From NCBI RefSeq assembly GCF_007828865.1, contig NZ_VIVK01000001.1, positions 2,852,001 to 2,916,000 of the forward strand: DNA of 64,000 nucleotides, read 5' to 3'. This DNA comes from Kribbella amoyensis. Lineage in GTDB: Bacteria > Actinomycetota > Actinomycetes > Propionibacteriales > Kribbellaceae. The notes below the pieces were generated by a model, which was not told where the DNA came from, did not search any database, and saw only the letters and a program-made list of their open reading frames with translations. Positions 1-9,163 of this stretch are shown here, in pieces; the first letter of the stretch is position 1; every line of letters begins with the position of its first letter. The position numbers and the translations under genes are program-made.

Positions 1-226
1 GTTTTGATCACATTAGTGGTGACCCACCGTCATTGGCGAGAGATTGACCGCAACCGGTTGCCGCGACCTGGAAGTCCCGGTGGGGAAGGAATGTGAAAGG
101 CCGGGTTGTCGGTTTTCGGCGCGCCACGCGGGCAGCTCTTGACCCCAAGCTACTGGTGAGTCATTCTCAGTTTTCGAGCATTCCCCTGCCGTCATCGCTC
201 TGCCCCGAGTCGTGAGGGAGGACCCC

Positions 227-3200
227 GTGCTGCCCCGCCCGTCCCGCAAGACCGTTGCCGTGCTCGCCATCGGAGCCGTACTGACCGCCGGCCTCGCCGT
301 TCCATCGCAGTCCGTCGCGCAACCACGAGCCGTGCCGCCACCGGACTACTGCGTCGGGCAGTGCGCGGACATCGTCCCACCCGGCCAGAACGGCAACGCC
401 ACCTTCACGGATCTCCTTCTTTTCAAGGGATTCGGGGTTCGCCCACCGCATTTCTCCGACACCGTGAAACCGTACGAGCGGCTGGTGTGGAACTCGGCCG
501 GTATCACCGACGAAGGGCTCGCCGGGTACTTCGACGACTCCTCCTTCGGCGTCCGTCCCGACGACGTCGCGAGCACCGTGAAACCGCGCGCGGACGTCAC
601 CGTCGTCCGGGACAAGTCGCGTGGCATTCCGCACATCACCGGGACGACCCGCGAGGGGACGATGTTCGGTGCCGGGTACGCCGGGGCGCAGGACCGGTTG
701 TTCGTGATGGACGTGTTCCGCCATCTCGGCCGGGGGCAGCTGACGCCGTTCGCGGGTGGGGCCGCGGGCAACCGTGCGTTCGAGCAGGAGTTCTGGCAGA
801 CGGCGCCGTACACCGAGGCGGAGTTGCAGCGGCAGTTCGACGACGCCGACGAGCGGTACGGGGCCGACGGGCTGAAGATGCAGAAGGACATCCAGGCCTG
901 GGTCGACGGGGTGAACCACTACATCGCCACGGTCGGCATCGCGTACCCCGGTGAGTACATCGCCCTCGGTCTGCCGACCCCGCAGCCGTGGAAGGTCACC
1001 GACGTGGTCGCCACGGCGGCCGTGGTCGCGGGGATCTTCGGGACCGGTGGTGGCGGTGAGATGGCGTCCGCGTTGGCGTTGCTGGAGGCGCAGGCCAAGT
1101 ACGGCGTTGCCCAGGGCACCGAGGTCTGGGAGTCCTTCCGATCGCAGAACGACCCGGAGGCCAACACCACCGTGCACAACGGCGCCACCTTCCCGTACGG
1201 CACGACCGGTCCGAATCCGGCCGGCCGCGCGTTGCCCGATCGCGGGTCGGTGACGCCCGAGCCGACCGTGGTCGACCAGACCGGTACCGCGGGTAAGAAG
1301 GCCGCACGTCCGAAGAGCAGTGTCACGCCGCCGATGAAGAAGCAGGGCAAGGAGGCGTTGCGCGGGATCTTCGACGGGGGCGTGTTCCCCGAGGGCTTCG
1401 GGTCGAAGGGGATGTCGAACGCGCTGCTCGTCTCCGGCGACCACACCGAGAGCGGCAACCCGATCGCCGTCTACGGCCCGCAGACCTCGTACTTCGCGCC
1501 GCAGTTGCTGTTGCGCCAGGAGCTGCAGGGACCCGGCGTCAGTTCCCGGGGCGTCGCGTTCGCCGGGCTGAACTTCTACACGTTGATCGGTCGCGGCGCC
1601 GACTACTCGTGGAGCGCCACGTCCGCCGGTCAGGACATCACCGACACGTACGCCGTGCCGTTGTGCGAACCGGGCGGCGGTACGCCGACCAAGGCGTCCA
1701 CGCACTACCTGTTCCGGGACCAGTGTCTGCCGATCGAGAAGCTGGAGCGGCACAACGCGTGGTACGCCAGCCTCGGCTCGTCCGAACCGGCCGGCTCCTA
1801 CACGTTGGTTGCCCAGCGCACCAAGTACGGGATCGTCACGCATCGGGGGACCGTCGGCGGGCGGCCGGTGCTGTTCACGAGGAACCGGTCCACGTACGGC
1901 AACGAGGCCGGGTCGGCGCTCGGGTTCATGCTGTTCAACGACCCGGACGCGATCCACTCGGCCGCGGACTTCCAGGACGCGGCGTCGAACATCGGCTACA
2001 CGTTCAACTGGTTCTACACCGACAAGACCGACATCGCGTACTTCAACTCCGGCGACAACCCGGTCCGCGCGACCGGCGCCGATCCGGACCTGCCGACCTG
2101 GAGCAGTTACGAGTGGCAGGGCTGGGACCCGGGGACGAACCGGGCCACGTACACGCCGCCGGACGAGCACCCGCAGGTGGTGAACCAGGACTACCTGACC
2201 AGCTGGAACAACAAGCAGGCGCCCGGGTTCTCGGCCGCGGACGGCAACTTCGGCTACAACTCGGTGTACCGCAGCCAGCCGCTCGACGACCGGATCGAGG
2301 CCGTGATCGGGGCCGGGCAGAAGTTCACCCGCGGCCGGTTGGTCGAGGCGATGGAGGACGCCTCCACCGTCGACCTGCGCGCCGACCAGGTCCTTCCTTA
2401 CCTGCTCCGGGTGCTGAAGAGTGCACCGATCACCGATCCGGCGCTCTCGGACGCGGTCGCCAAGCTCACTGTGTGGCAGCAGGCCGGCGGCCACCGCAGG
2501 ACACCGAACGAGGCGTCCAAGACGTACGACCACGCCGAGGCGATCCGCATTCTCGACGCGTGGTGGCCGTTGCTCGTCCCGGCCCAGTTCCGGTCCGGTC
2601 TCGGTGCCGAGTTGTACGACGCGCTCGTGCACACGCAGAAGATCGACGAACGGCCCGGCGCCCAGGGGTCCGCCTTCCAGAACGGATGGTGGGGCTTCGT
2701 CCAGCGGGATCTGCGCAAGGTCCTCGGCGATCCGGTCGCGACGCCGCAACCGGTCACGTACTGCGGCGGTGGTTCGCTCACCTCGTGCCGGACCGTCCTC
2801 GCCGACTCCCTCGCGGCCGCGCTCCAGGTGCCCGCGGCGAGCACCTATCCGGCGACGGCCGACTGCGCCGCCGGGGACCAGTTCTGCGCGGACCAGATCG
2901 TGCACCAGCCGATGGGCGGCATCACCCAGGACCGGATGGCGTGGGTGAACCGGCCGACGTACCAGCAGGTGATCGAGTTCCCGGCGCGCCGGGGTGACGA
3001 CGTGAGCAACCTCGCCGCGGGCCGGCCGGCGACGGCGAGCAGTTACGAGAGCGGGCTGCTCGGCTCGTACCCGCCGGCGAAGGCGGTGGACGGGGATCCG
3101 AAGACGCGGTGGGCGAGCGCTTGGTCCGATCCACAGTGGCTCAAGGTGGATCTCGGCGCCGAGAAGACCATTGGCCGGGCGGTGCTGCAGTGGGAGTCGG

Positions 3201-3400
3201 CGTACGCGCGGCAGTACCGGGTCGAAGTGTCCCGGGACAACGTGAACTGGCAGCAGGTGTTTGCCCGGAGCAACGGGGACGGTGGTCAGGAGGTGGCCCG
3301 GTTCGCCCCGGTCCAGGCGCGGTACGTGCGGGTGGTCGGGACGCAGCGGGCGACGTCGTACGGGTACTCGCTGCACGAGTTCCAGGTCTTCCCGCGATGA
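227..3400 (+). CDS. Secreted penicillin-acylase-family Ntn hydrolase with C-terminal F5/8C domain
   Basis: The protein has about 1057 residues. The GTG at 227 is chosen because a GGGAGG ribosome site lies 7 bases upstream; an in-frame GTG at 212 is the alternative. Residues 1-30 form a Sec-type signal peptide ending near AVPSQSVAQ. The body matches the penicillin/AHL acylase family: an alpha-subunit block (GIPHITG, GAGYAGAQDRLF) and a candidate autoprocessing nucleophile Ser at about residue 397 in KGMSNALLVSG, where the family cleaves itself and exposes a new N-terminal Ser. About the last 125 residues (NLAAGRPATASSYE, DPQWLKVDLG) are a discoidin/F5-8 type C carbohydrate-binding fold. The family hydrolyses amide bonds of acylated substrates such as beta-lactams or acyl-homoserine lactones; the substrate here is not determinable. 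It is probably extracellular and bound to cell-surface glycan. Confidence 0.9.
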   Translation: MLPRPSRKTVAVLAIGAVLTAGLAVPSQSVAQPRAVPPPDYCVGQCADIVPPGQNGNATFTDLLLFKGFGVRPPHFSDTVKPYERLVWNSAGITDEGLAGYFDDSSFGVRPDDVASTVKPRADVTVVRDKSRGIPHITGTTREGTMFGAGYAGAQDRLFVMDVFRHLGRGQLTPFAGGAAGNRAFEQEFWQTAPYTEAELQRQFDDADERYGADGLKMQKDIQAWVDGVNHYIATVGIAYPGEYIALGLPTPQPWKVTDVVATAAVVAGIFGTGGGGEMASALALLEAQAKYGVAQGTEVWESFRSQNDPEANTTVHNGATFPYGTTGPNPAGRALPDRGSVTPEPTVVDQTGTAGKKAARPKSSVTPPMKKQGKEALRGIFDGGVFPEGFGSKGMSNALLVSGDHTESGNPIAVYGPQTSYFAPQLLLRQELQGPGVSSRGVAFAGLNFYTLIGRGADYSWSATSAGQDITDTYAVPLCEPGGGTPTKASTHYLFRDQCLPIEKLERHNAWYASLGSSEPAGSYTLVAQRTKYGIVTHRGTVGGRPVLFTRNRSTYGNEAGSALGFMLFNDPDAIHSAADFQDAASNIGYTFNWFYTDKTDIAYFNSGDNPVRATGADPDLPTWSSYEWQGWDPGTNRATYTPPDEHPQVVNQDYLTSWNNKQAPGFSAADGNFGYNSVYRSQPLDDRIEAVIGAGQKFTRGRLVEAMEDASTVDLRADQVLPYLLRVLKSAPITDPALSDAVAKLTVWQQAGGHRRTPNEASKTYDHAEAIRILDAWWPLLVPAQFRSGLGAELYDALVHTQKIDERPGAQGSAFQNGWWGFVQRDLRKVLGDPVATPQPVTYCGGGSLTSCRTVLADSLAAALQVPAASTYPATADCAAGDQFCADQIVHQPMGGITQDRMAWVNRPTYQQVIEFPARRGDDVSNLAAGRPATASSYESGLLGSYPPAKAVDGDPKTRWASAWSDPQWLKVDLGAEKTIGRAVLQWESAYARQYRVEVSRDNVNWQQVFARSNGDGGQEVARFAPVQARYVRVVGTQRATSYGYSLHEFQVFPR

Positions 3401-3427
3401 GGGGCCGGTGCCTGCGAGGATGGCCCC

Positions 3428-4069
3428 ATGAACCAGCCATTCCCCCCGAACCCGAACCAGCCGCCGTACCCGCCGCAGCAGGGCGGATACCAGCAGGGAC
3501 CGCCGCCCGGGTACGCCCCGCCGCCGCAGCAGGGGTACCAGCAGGGCCCGCCGCCGCAGCAGGGGTACCAGCAGGGCCCGCCGCAGCAGGGGTACGGTCA
3601 CGCGCCCGGCAACTACCAGCCGGTGCGGCAGTCCAACGTGCCGCACGTGGCGCCGGCCGGTTCGCCGTACCCGGTGCTGGTGTCGACGATGAACGACCTG
3701 CCCGGGTTCGCCGCGGAGAAGGTGTTCGGCGAGGTGTTCGGGCTGACGGTCCGGAGCCGGGACTTCGGCTCGAACTTCACCGCCAGCTTCCGCTCGCTCG
3801 GTGGTGGCGAGGTGCCGGAGTACACCCAGATGCTGGCCGAGTCGCGGCACGTCGCCGTGATGCGGATGTGCCAGATGGCCCAGCAGATGGGCGCGAACGC
3901 GATCCTGGCGATGCGGTTCGACTGCAACGAGATCGCGAACACGATGAGCGAGGTGGCGGCGTACGGGACCGCGGTGATCGTCCGCAAGGAGGAGCCGCCC
4001 CGGCCGCAGGACAACAACCCCAGGCCCCCGGCCGGCGAGGACGATGCGGATGGTAAGTCAGCCAGCTGA
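3428..4069 (+). CDS. YbjQ/UPF0145-like heavy-metal-binding domain protein with Pro/Gln-rich tail
   Basis: The protein has 213 residues. The first 60 or so are a low-complexity Pro/Gly/Gln/Tyr region made of repeated QQGYQQGPP units. Residues about 80-190 match the YbjQ (DUF74) fold: VLVSTMNDLPGF, then FGLTVRSRDFG, MCQMAQQMGANAILAMRFD and YGTAVIVRK near the end. YbjQ proteins form pentameric rings; their function is poorly known. The tail could place the protein at the membrane or in a complex, but there is no clear membrane segment. The gene starts 28 bases after the acylase and its end overlaps the next gene by 26 bases. The Pro/Gln repeats are repeated at DNA level and may vary in number. 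Confidence 0.8.
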   Translation: MNQPFPPNPNQPPYPPQQGGYQQGPPPGYAPPPQQGYQQGPPPQQGYQQGPPQQGYGHAPGNYQPVRQSNVPHVAPAGSPYPVLVSTMNDLPGFAAEKVFGEVFGLTVRSRDFGSNFTASFRSLGGGEVPEYTQMLAESRHVAVMRMCQMAQQMGANAILAMRFDCNEIANTMSEVAAYGTAVIVRKEEPPRPQDNNPRPPAGEDDADGKSAS

Positions 4070-5407
4070 GTTCGGCCCCGGGTTCCACTGGGGTGTCTCC
4101 ACCTCGGCGTACCAGATCGAGGGGGCCGCGACCGAAGGCGGTCGCGGCCCGTCCAGCTGGGACACCTTCACCGCGGAGCCGGGTCGCGTACTCGACGGGA
4201 GCACGGGCGCCATCGCCTGCGACCACTACCACCGGTACGCCGAGGACGTGGCGTTGCTGCGGGAGCTCGGGGTCGACACGTACCGGTTCTCGTTCTCCTG
4301 GTCGCGGATCCAGCCGGAGGGCAGCGGTCCGGTCAACGGTGAGGGGCTCGCGTTCTACGACCGGCTGATCGACGAGCTGCTCGCGGCTGGGATCCGGCCC
4401 GCGCCGACGCTGTTCCACTGGGACACCCCGCAGCCGTTGGAGGACGCGGGCGGCTGGCTCGACCGCGACATCACCGAGCGATTCGCGGACTACGCGACGC
4501 TGCTCGGCCGGCGCTTCGCCGACCGGGTGCCGCAGTGGATCACGATCAACGAGCCGATGGTGATCACCCTGCTCGGGTACGCCGTCGGCGCGCACGCTCC
4601 CGGCCGGCAGCTCGGGTTCGAGGCGCTCCCGGTCGCGCATCACCAGCTGCTCGCCCACGGCCGGGCCGTCCAGGCTCTGCGGGCCGCGGGAGCGTCGAAC
4701 ATCGGGATCGCGAGCAACCACGCCCCGACCTGGCCCGCGAGCGACAGCGCCGAGGACGTGGCCGCCGCCGAGCTCTACGACACGCTGATCAACTGGTTGT
4801 TCGCCGACCCGGTCCTGCTCGGCCGGTACCCGAACGAGGGGCTCGCCGCGGCGATGCCCGGCCCGGTCGAGGACGACCTCGCGGTCATCTCGACGCCGCT
4901 CGACTTCTTCGGGCTCAACCACTACTCACCGACGAGCGTGGGCGCCCCGACCGGGAACCCGGACACCGCCGCGACCGACGGACTGCCGTTGCCACCGGGG
5001 CTGCCGTTCGAACCACGCGAGCTGACCGGGTACCCGAAGACCGACTTCGGCTGGCCGATCGTGCCGGCCGCGTTCACCGAGATCCTGCACACGCTGCGGC
5101 AGCGGTACGGCGACCGGTTGCCGCCGATCTACATCACCGAGAACGGCTGCGCGATCAACGATCAGCCGATCGACGACGAACGCCGGATCGCCTACCTGGA
5201 CACCTACCTGCGGGCGCTGCGGCAGGCGATGGACGACGGCATCGACGTCCGCGGGTACTTCCAGTGGTCGCTGCTGGACAACTCGAATGGGCGGCCGGGT
5301 ACTCGCAGCGCTTCGGGCTCGTCCACGTCGACTACGCGACCCAGCGGCGCACCCCGAAGGCGTCGTACGGGTGGTTCCGGGACGTGATCGCCAAGAGCCG
5401 GTCCTGA
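4044..5407 (+). pseudogene. GH1 family beta-glucosidase with a 1-base frameshift near the C-terminus
   Basis: The reading frame opens at ATG 4044 (or ATG 4050). It gives a full GH1 (beta/alpha)8 barrel: acid/base Glu at about residue 170 in TINEP, nucleophile Glu at about residue 366 in YITENG, and HWDTPQPL and NHYSP loops. At about 5280-5285 the frame breaks. The family sequence LLDNFEWAAGYSQRFGL is recovered only by adding one base, which restores LEWAAGYSQRFGLVHVDY up to a stop at 5407. Without that base the protein ends at 5387 with an unrelated tail and loses the aglycone-site Glu-Trp. The next gene, a sugar permease, is also broken by one missing base, so a sequencing error is as likely as real decay. 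Intact, it would hydrolyse beta-glucosides in the cytosol after uptake. Confidence 0.85.
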
Positions 5408-5413
5408 GGCCGG

Positions 5414-6642
5414 GTGAGCGCGCAACCGGCCCTGGCCGAGCCGACGACCCGGGTCCGCGGCCGATGGACGACGGCCGTCGTACTGGCCAACGTCGGCGTC
5501 TTCGCGGCCTGGCTCGGGCCGATCCAGGTGCTGCTCGCGCAACAGTCCGAAGCGGTTGCTCCGAGCAACAAGGAGTTCGTCTTCGGCGTGGTCACCGGGG
5601 TCGGGGCGGCCGTCTCGGTGGTGGCGAATCCGGTCTTCGGCGCCGCCTCGGACCGGACTGCTTCGCGCTTCGGCCGCCGGGTCCCGTGGGTGCTCGCGGG
5701 CGCCGTCGGGGAGCGCTGGGTCTCGCCGTCCTCGCGGGTGCGGACGCCGTGGTCTGGATGCTCGCGGGTTGGTGCCTGGTGCAACTGTTCTGCAACGCGC
5801 TGCTGGCCGCGATCACGGCCGCCGTACCGGACCGCGTTCCCAGGGTGCAACGTGGCCTCGTCGGTGGCTGGGTCGCGCTGGCTCAGACCCTCGGTGCTCT
5901 GGTCGGCGTGGGACTCGCGACCGTCGTCGGCGGAATCGGCGCCGGGTACCTGGCCTGTGCGGCGTTCCTGCTGGTCTCGGCGGTCCCCTATCTCCTGGGC
6001 AGCGGCGATCAACGGCTGGCCGAGCGCGTACCGATGCGGTGGACCGAGTTCCTCAAGGGATTCTGGATCAGCCCCCGGCGGTCCCCGGACTTCGGCTGGG
6101 CGTGGCTCACCCGGTTCCTGCTCAACCTCGGCAACGGGCTGGGCACGTTGTACCTCTTCTTCTACCTGCAGGACGCGGTCGGCCACGACGACCCGGACAC
6201 CGGCGTCCTCGTCCTCACCGCGATCTACAGCCTGTGCGTCGTCCTGACCGCGGTGACGTCGGGCTCGTGGTCCGACCGGGTCGGGCGGCGCAAGGTGTTC
6301 GTCACCGGATCCGGCGTCGTGATGGCGGTGGCGGCCGGGATCCTCGCGGTGTGGCCGACGTGGCCGGGCGCGATCGTCGGCGCGGTGGTCCTCGGGACCG
6401 GGTTCGGGGTGTACCTGTCGGTGGACTTCGCCCTGCTCACCGAGGTCCTGCCGAGCGCGCGTGACCGGGCCAAGGACCTCGGCGTCGTCAACATCGCGAA
6501 CTCGCTGCCCCAGGTGGTCGCCCCGGCGCTCGCGGCCCCGATCGTCAAGTACCTCGGCGGGTACCCGGTCCTCTACGCCCTCGCCGCCGGCGTCACCCTG
6601 CTCGGCGCGATCCTGGTGAGGCAGTTCAGGACAGTGGCCTAG
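5414..6642 (+). pseudogene. GPH-type MFS sugar permease, frameshifted
   Basis: The GTG start at 5414 lies 6 bases after the GH1 stop, so the two form an operon. The N-terminal part has the signature of glycoside-pentoside-hexuronide/SLC45-like symporters: SDRTASRFGRRVPWVLAG between helices 2 and 3. After residue ~98 (around 5705-5715) the frame is lost. Adding one G restores GALGLAVLAGADAVVWMLAGW and a clean transporter to 6642, with further helices and a second SDRVGRRK loop in the C-terminal half. The whole would have about 410 residues and 12 helices. It would import the glycoside hydrolysed by the upstream GH1 enzyme. As read, the gene makes only a shortened product. Confidence 0.82.
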
Positions 6643-6651
6643 AGTGCGGCC

Positions 6652-7173
6652 ATGCCGCTCTTCGCGTTCGAGGGCAAGCGCCCGACCGTGCACCCGGAAG
6701 CCTTCATCGCGCCGACCGCCACGTTGGTGGGTGATGTCGTCGTCGAGAAGGGCGCCTCGGTCTGGTACGGCGTGGTGATCCGCGCCGACCTCGGCCGGGT
6801 GATCATCCGGGAAGGGGCGAACATCCAGGACAACTCGGTGATCCACGTGAACACCGGGGTCTGCGAGGTCGGCAAGGACGCCACCGTCGGACACCTCTGC
6901 CTGGTCCACCACTGCACGATCGGCGAGTCCGCGCTGATCGGCAACGGCGCAATCGTGCTCGACGGCGCCGTCGTCGGCAGCCGGACCCTGGTCGCCGCCG
7001 GCGCGACCGTCACGCCGGGCGCGGAGGTCCCGCCGGAGTCGGTTGCGATGGGCAGCCCGGCGAAGAAGATCGTCCCGCTGGAAGGCACCGCCAAGCTCTT
7101 CGTCGACCACAACGCGGCCGTCTACCACGACCTCGCCCGCCGGCACGCGGCCTCGGTGGAAGAGGTCGAGTAG
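6652..7173 (+). CDS. Gamma-class carbonic anhydrase-like hexapeptide-repeat protein
   Basis: The protein has 173 residues in left-handed beta-helix repeats, as in the YrdA/PaaY/CaiE and Cam-like gamma-carbonic anhydrases. The three metal-ligand histidines of the family are present: H65 (NSVIH), H81 (VGH) and H86 (LVHH). The sequence runs from RPTVHPEAFIAPTATLVGDV through IRADLGRVIIREGANIQDN to GSPAKKI, a standard full-length pattern, with a short C-terminal helix that trimers normally use. Such proteins bind Zn or Fe and hydrate CO2, or act as CoA-thioester-linked accessory proteins; which one cannot be read here. It starts only 9 bases after the permease, with no strong ribosome site. Confidence 0.88.
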   Translation: MPLFAFEGKRPTVHPEAFIAPTATLVGDVVVEKGASVWYGVVIRADLGRVIIREGANIQDNSVIHVNTGVCEVGKDATVGHLCLVHHCTIGESALIGNGAIVLDGAVVGSRTLVAAGATVTPGAEVPPESVAMGSPAKKIVPLEGTAKLFVDHNAAVYHDLARRHAASVEEVE

Positions 7174-7248
7174 ACCCGCCCGACCGGGGTACCGGGGCCG
7201 GACGGGCGGTCACAAGGACTGCCATCGAACCGGCTGGAGGAGTTGGTC

Positions 7249-7773
7249 ATGCGCAAGAAGATCGCGTTCCTGGTCGCCGCCGAGGGCATCGAGCGGGTCG
7301 AGCTGACCGAACCGTGGCGGGCCCTCAAGGACGCTGGCCACGATCCCGTGCTGCTGAGCCCCGGGACCGGTGAGGTCCAGACGTTCGACCATCTGACCCC
7401 GTCGGTGAAGTTCCCGGTCGACCGGCCGGTCGCCGACGCGTCGGTCGACGACTTCGACGCGCTGGTCCTGCCGGGTGGGGTCGCCAACCCGGATGCGCTG
7501 CGGCAGGACGAGGAGTCGGTCACGTTCGTCCACGACTTCGTCGGCTCCGGCAAACCGGTGGCGGCGATCTGTCACGCGCCGTGGACCCTGGTCGAGGCGG
7601 ACGTGCTGCGCGGGAAGACGGTCACCTCGTGGCCGAGCCTGCAGACCGATCTGCGGAACGCGGGCGCGACCTGGGTCGATCAGGAGGTCGTCACCGACGG
7701 CAACCTGATCTTCAGCCGGAACCCCGACGACCTGCCGGCCTTCACCAAGACCCTGCTCGCGGCGATCGGCTGA
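7249..7773 (+). CDS. DJ-1/PfpI family protein (class I glutamine amidotransferase-like)
   Basis: The protein has 174 residues. ATG 7249 is chosen over TTG 7243 because GGAGGA ends 7 bases before it. The fold is the flavodoxin-like PfpI type: KKIAFLVAAEGIERVEL at the N-terminus supplies the conserved Glu, DALVLPGGVANPDALR the second strand, and AICHAPW the nucleophile elbow with Cys at about residue 108 followed by His. The family includes proteases, glyoxalase/deglycase-like enzymes and stress proteins; the YhbO/PfpI-like subgroup fits best. Cytosolic. Its 3' end overlaps the convergent sigma-factor gene by 32 bases. Confidence 0.88.
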   Translation: MRKKIAFLVAAEGIERVELTEPWRALKDAGHDPVLLSPGTGEVQTFDHLTPSVKFPVDRPVADASVDDFDALVLPGGVANPDALRQDEESVTFVHDFVGSGKPVAAICHAPWTLVEADVLRGKTVTSWPSLQTDLRNAGATWVDQEVVTDGNLIFSRNPDDLPAFTKTLLAAIG

Positions 7774-8704
7774 GCTCGGCCGGGAGCCCGAACCGCTGGG
7801 GGAGGTGCGGCGCGAGGAACCGCGTGATGCCGGTGACCTGGCCTTGCTCGATCGTCAGGACCAGGATGCCGGTGGCCTCCGCGGTGTCACCTGAGGCGAG
7901 GTAGCAGCCGAACGCGGGTTGGCCGTTCGCCGTGGTCGGGCGGAGGACCAGGTACCGGCCGTCGCGCCAGCGTGCGCTGGTCCGCAGGAAGCCATCGACA
8001 GCCGCCCGGCCGAGGTACTCGTGGGTCGCCGGCGGCATCGTGAGCCAGGCGTCGTCCGACAGCAACGCGACCACGGCATCGACATCGTCACGGCTGAACG
8101 CCTCCGCGAACTGCCGCGCCACCTCCTCGTCGTACTCCGTCGTGGCGCGCGGACCTGGTTGGGTGCGCGTCATCGAGGCTCGGGCGCGTTGGAGCAGCCC
8201 CTTCACCACGGTCGGCCGGACGTCGAGGATCTCGGCGACCTCGGCCGCGGAGTACCCGAGCACGTCGCCGAGCAGGAGGGCCGCTGTCTGGCGTGGAGGC
8301 AATGTCTGGAGCGCGGCGACGAACGCGAGCCGCATCGTCTCCTGCGATACGACGTGGCTCGCCGGATCTTCCTGAGCGTCGGGGTACGGCTGGAGCCAGG
8401 GGGTGTCCATCGCGCGGGTGGGTTCGGGTGGTTCGAACGGCGGGGTGGGCGCGATCGGCGGGCGGCGTCTGCCGTTGCGGATCGCGTTGAGGCAGAGGTT
8501 GGTGGCGATCCGGTACAGCCAGGTCCGCAGCGACGAACGTCCCGCGAAACCGTCGATCCCTCGCCAGGCCGCGACCAGGGTCTCCTGCAGCAGGTCGTCC
8601 GCGTCGTCGACCGAGCCGAGCATCCGGTAGCAGTGGACGTGCAGTTCGCGCAGATGCGGCTGCACCATCCCGCGGAAGGCGTGCTCGTCGGTCACGATCG
8701 TCAC
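7742..8704 (-). CDS. ECF-type sigma-70 factor with C-terminal SnoaL-like domain
   Basis: The protein has about 320 residues from GTG 8704, the first plausible start in the frame; no strong ribosome site is seen. Region 2 is clear (HCYRMLGSVDDADDLLQETLVAAWRG, LRTWLYRIATNLCLN). A linker follows, then region 4 (LPPRQTAALLLGDVLGYSAAEVAEILDV with VVKGLLQRAR). From about residue 190 to the end is an NTF2/SnoaL-like domain (FAEAFSRDDVDAVVALLSDDAWLTMPP), as in the long ECF groups (SigG/ECF41-like) whose C-terminal domain tunes activity instead of a separate anti-sigma factor. A small NTF2-like protein is encoded divergently 87 bases away and is a likely regulatory target. Confidence 0.9.
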   Translation of the reverse strand: MTIVTDEHAFRGMVQPHLRELHVHCYRMLGSVDDADDLLQETLVAAWRGIDGFAGRSSLRTWLYRIATNLCLNAIRNGRRRPPIAPTPPFEPPEPTRAMDTPWLQPYPDAQEDPASHVVSQETMRLAFVAALQTLPPRQTAALLLGDVLGYSAAEVAEILDVRPTVVKGLLQRARASMTRTQPGPRATTEYDEEVARQFAEAFSRDDVDAVVALLSDDAWLTMPPATHEYLGRAAVDGFLRTSARWRDGRYLVLRPTTANGQPAFGCYLASGDTAEATGILVLTIEQGQVTGITRFLAPHLPQRFGLPAELSRSPRAGSW

Positions 8705-8791
8705 GTCTTCATGGTCGCAAAGGGCACCGACCGTTCCGATCGCGCTCGCGTGCGTGTCAGTACCAGGAAACCGACCTCGAGAGGGAGACCG

Positions 8792-9163
8792 ATGACCGAC
8801 CAAGCTCTGCGGACCACACTCGCCTACTTCGAAGCATGGACGGGCGGTGACTTCGACAAGGCGATGACCTACGTCTCGCCGGACATCACCTGCGACGCTC
8901 CGGCCGGACGGTTGCAGGGGGCCGAGGCGTTCCGCGCGTTCATGGGCCCGTTCGCGGGGATGTTGCGCAGCGCCGGCCTGCGCGCGGCGTACGGGGACGA
9001 CTCCACGGCGCTGCTCATGTACGACACGGAAACGGCCCTGGTCGCGCATGCCCCTGGAGCCGAGCGGCATACCGTGCACGACGGCCTGATCACGCACGTG
9101 CAGATCATCTTCGACCGGCTCCCATTCGAGGAGGCGCGCCGCGGAGCCGATCAGGCGCGGTAG
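8792..9163 (+). CDS. Small NTF2/SnoaL-like protein
   Basis: The protein has 123 residues from ATG 8792, preceded by GAGAGGGA. It is a single NTF2-like cone fold: LAYFEAWTGGDFDKAMTYVSPDITCDAPAGRLQGAEAFRAFMGPF is the typical start of this family, ending in HDGLITHVQIIFDRLPF. These domains bind small hydrophobic ligands or catalyse isomerisation or hydrolysis; no specific activity can be assigned. It is divergent from the sigma factor, which carries a related domain at its own C-terminus. Its last 13 bases overlap the convergent LysR gene. Confidence 0.82.
   Translation: MTDQALRTTLAYFEAWTGGDFDKAMTYVSPDITCDAPAGRLQGAEAFRAFMGPFAGMLRSAGLRAAYGDDSTALLMYDTETALVAHAPGAERHTVHDGLITHVQIIFDRLPFEEARRGADQAR

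Noticed and set aside
3470..3600. Short tandem DNA repeats, considered as CRISPR-like
   Set aside because: They encode the QQGYQQGPP protein repeats in frame; there are no spacers. No CRISPR array is seen anywhere in the window.
167..3850. 1227-codon minus-strand open frame
   Set aside because: It is antisense to the acylase and YbjQ-like genes, Arg/Pro/Gly-rich, and has no domain; a GC-frame shadow.
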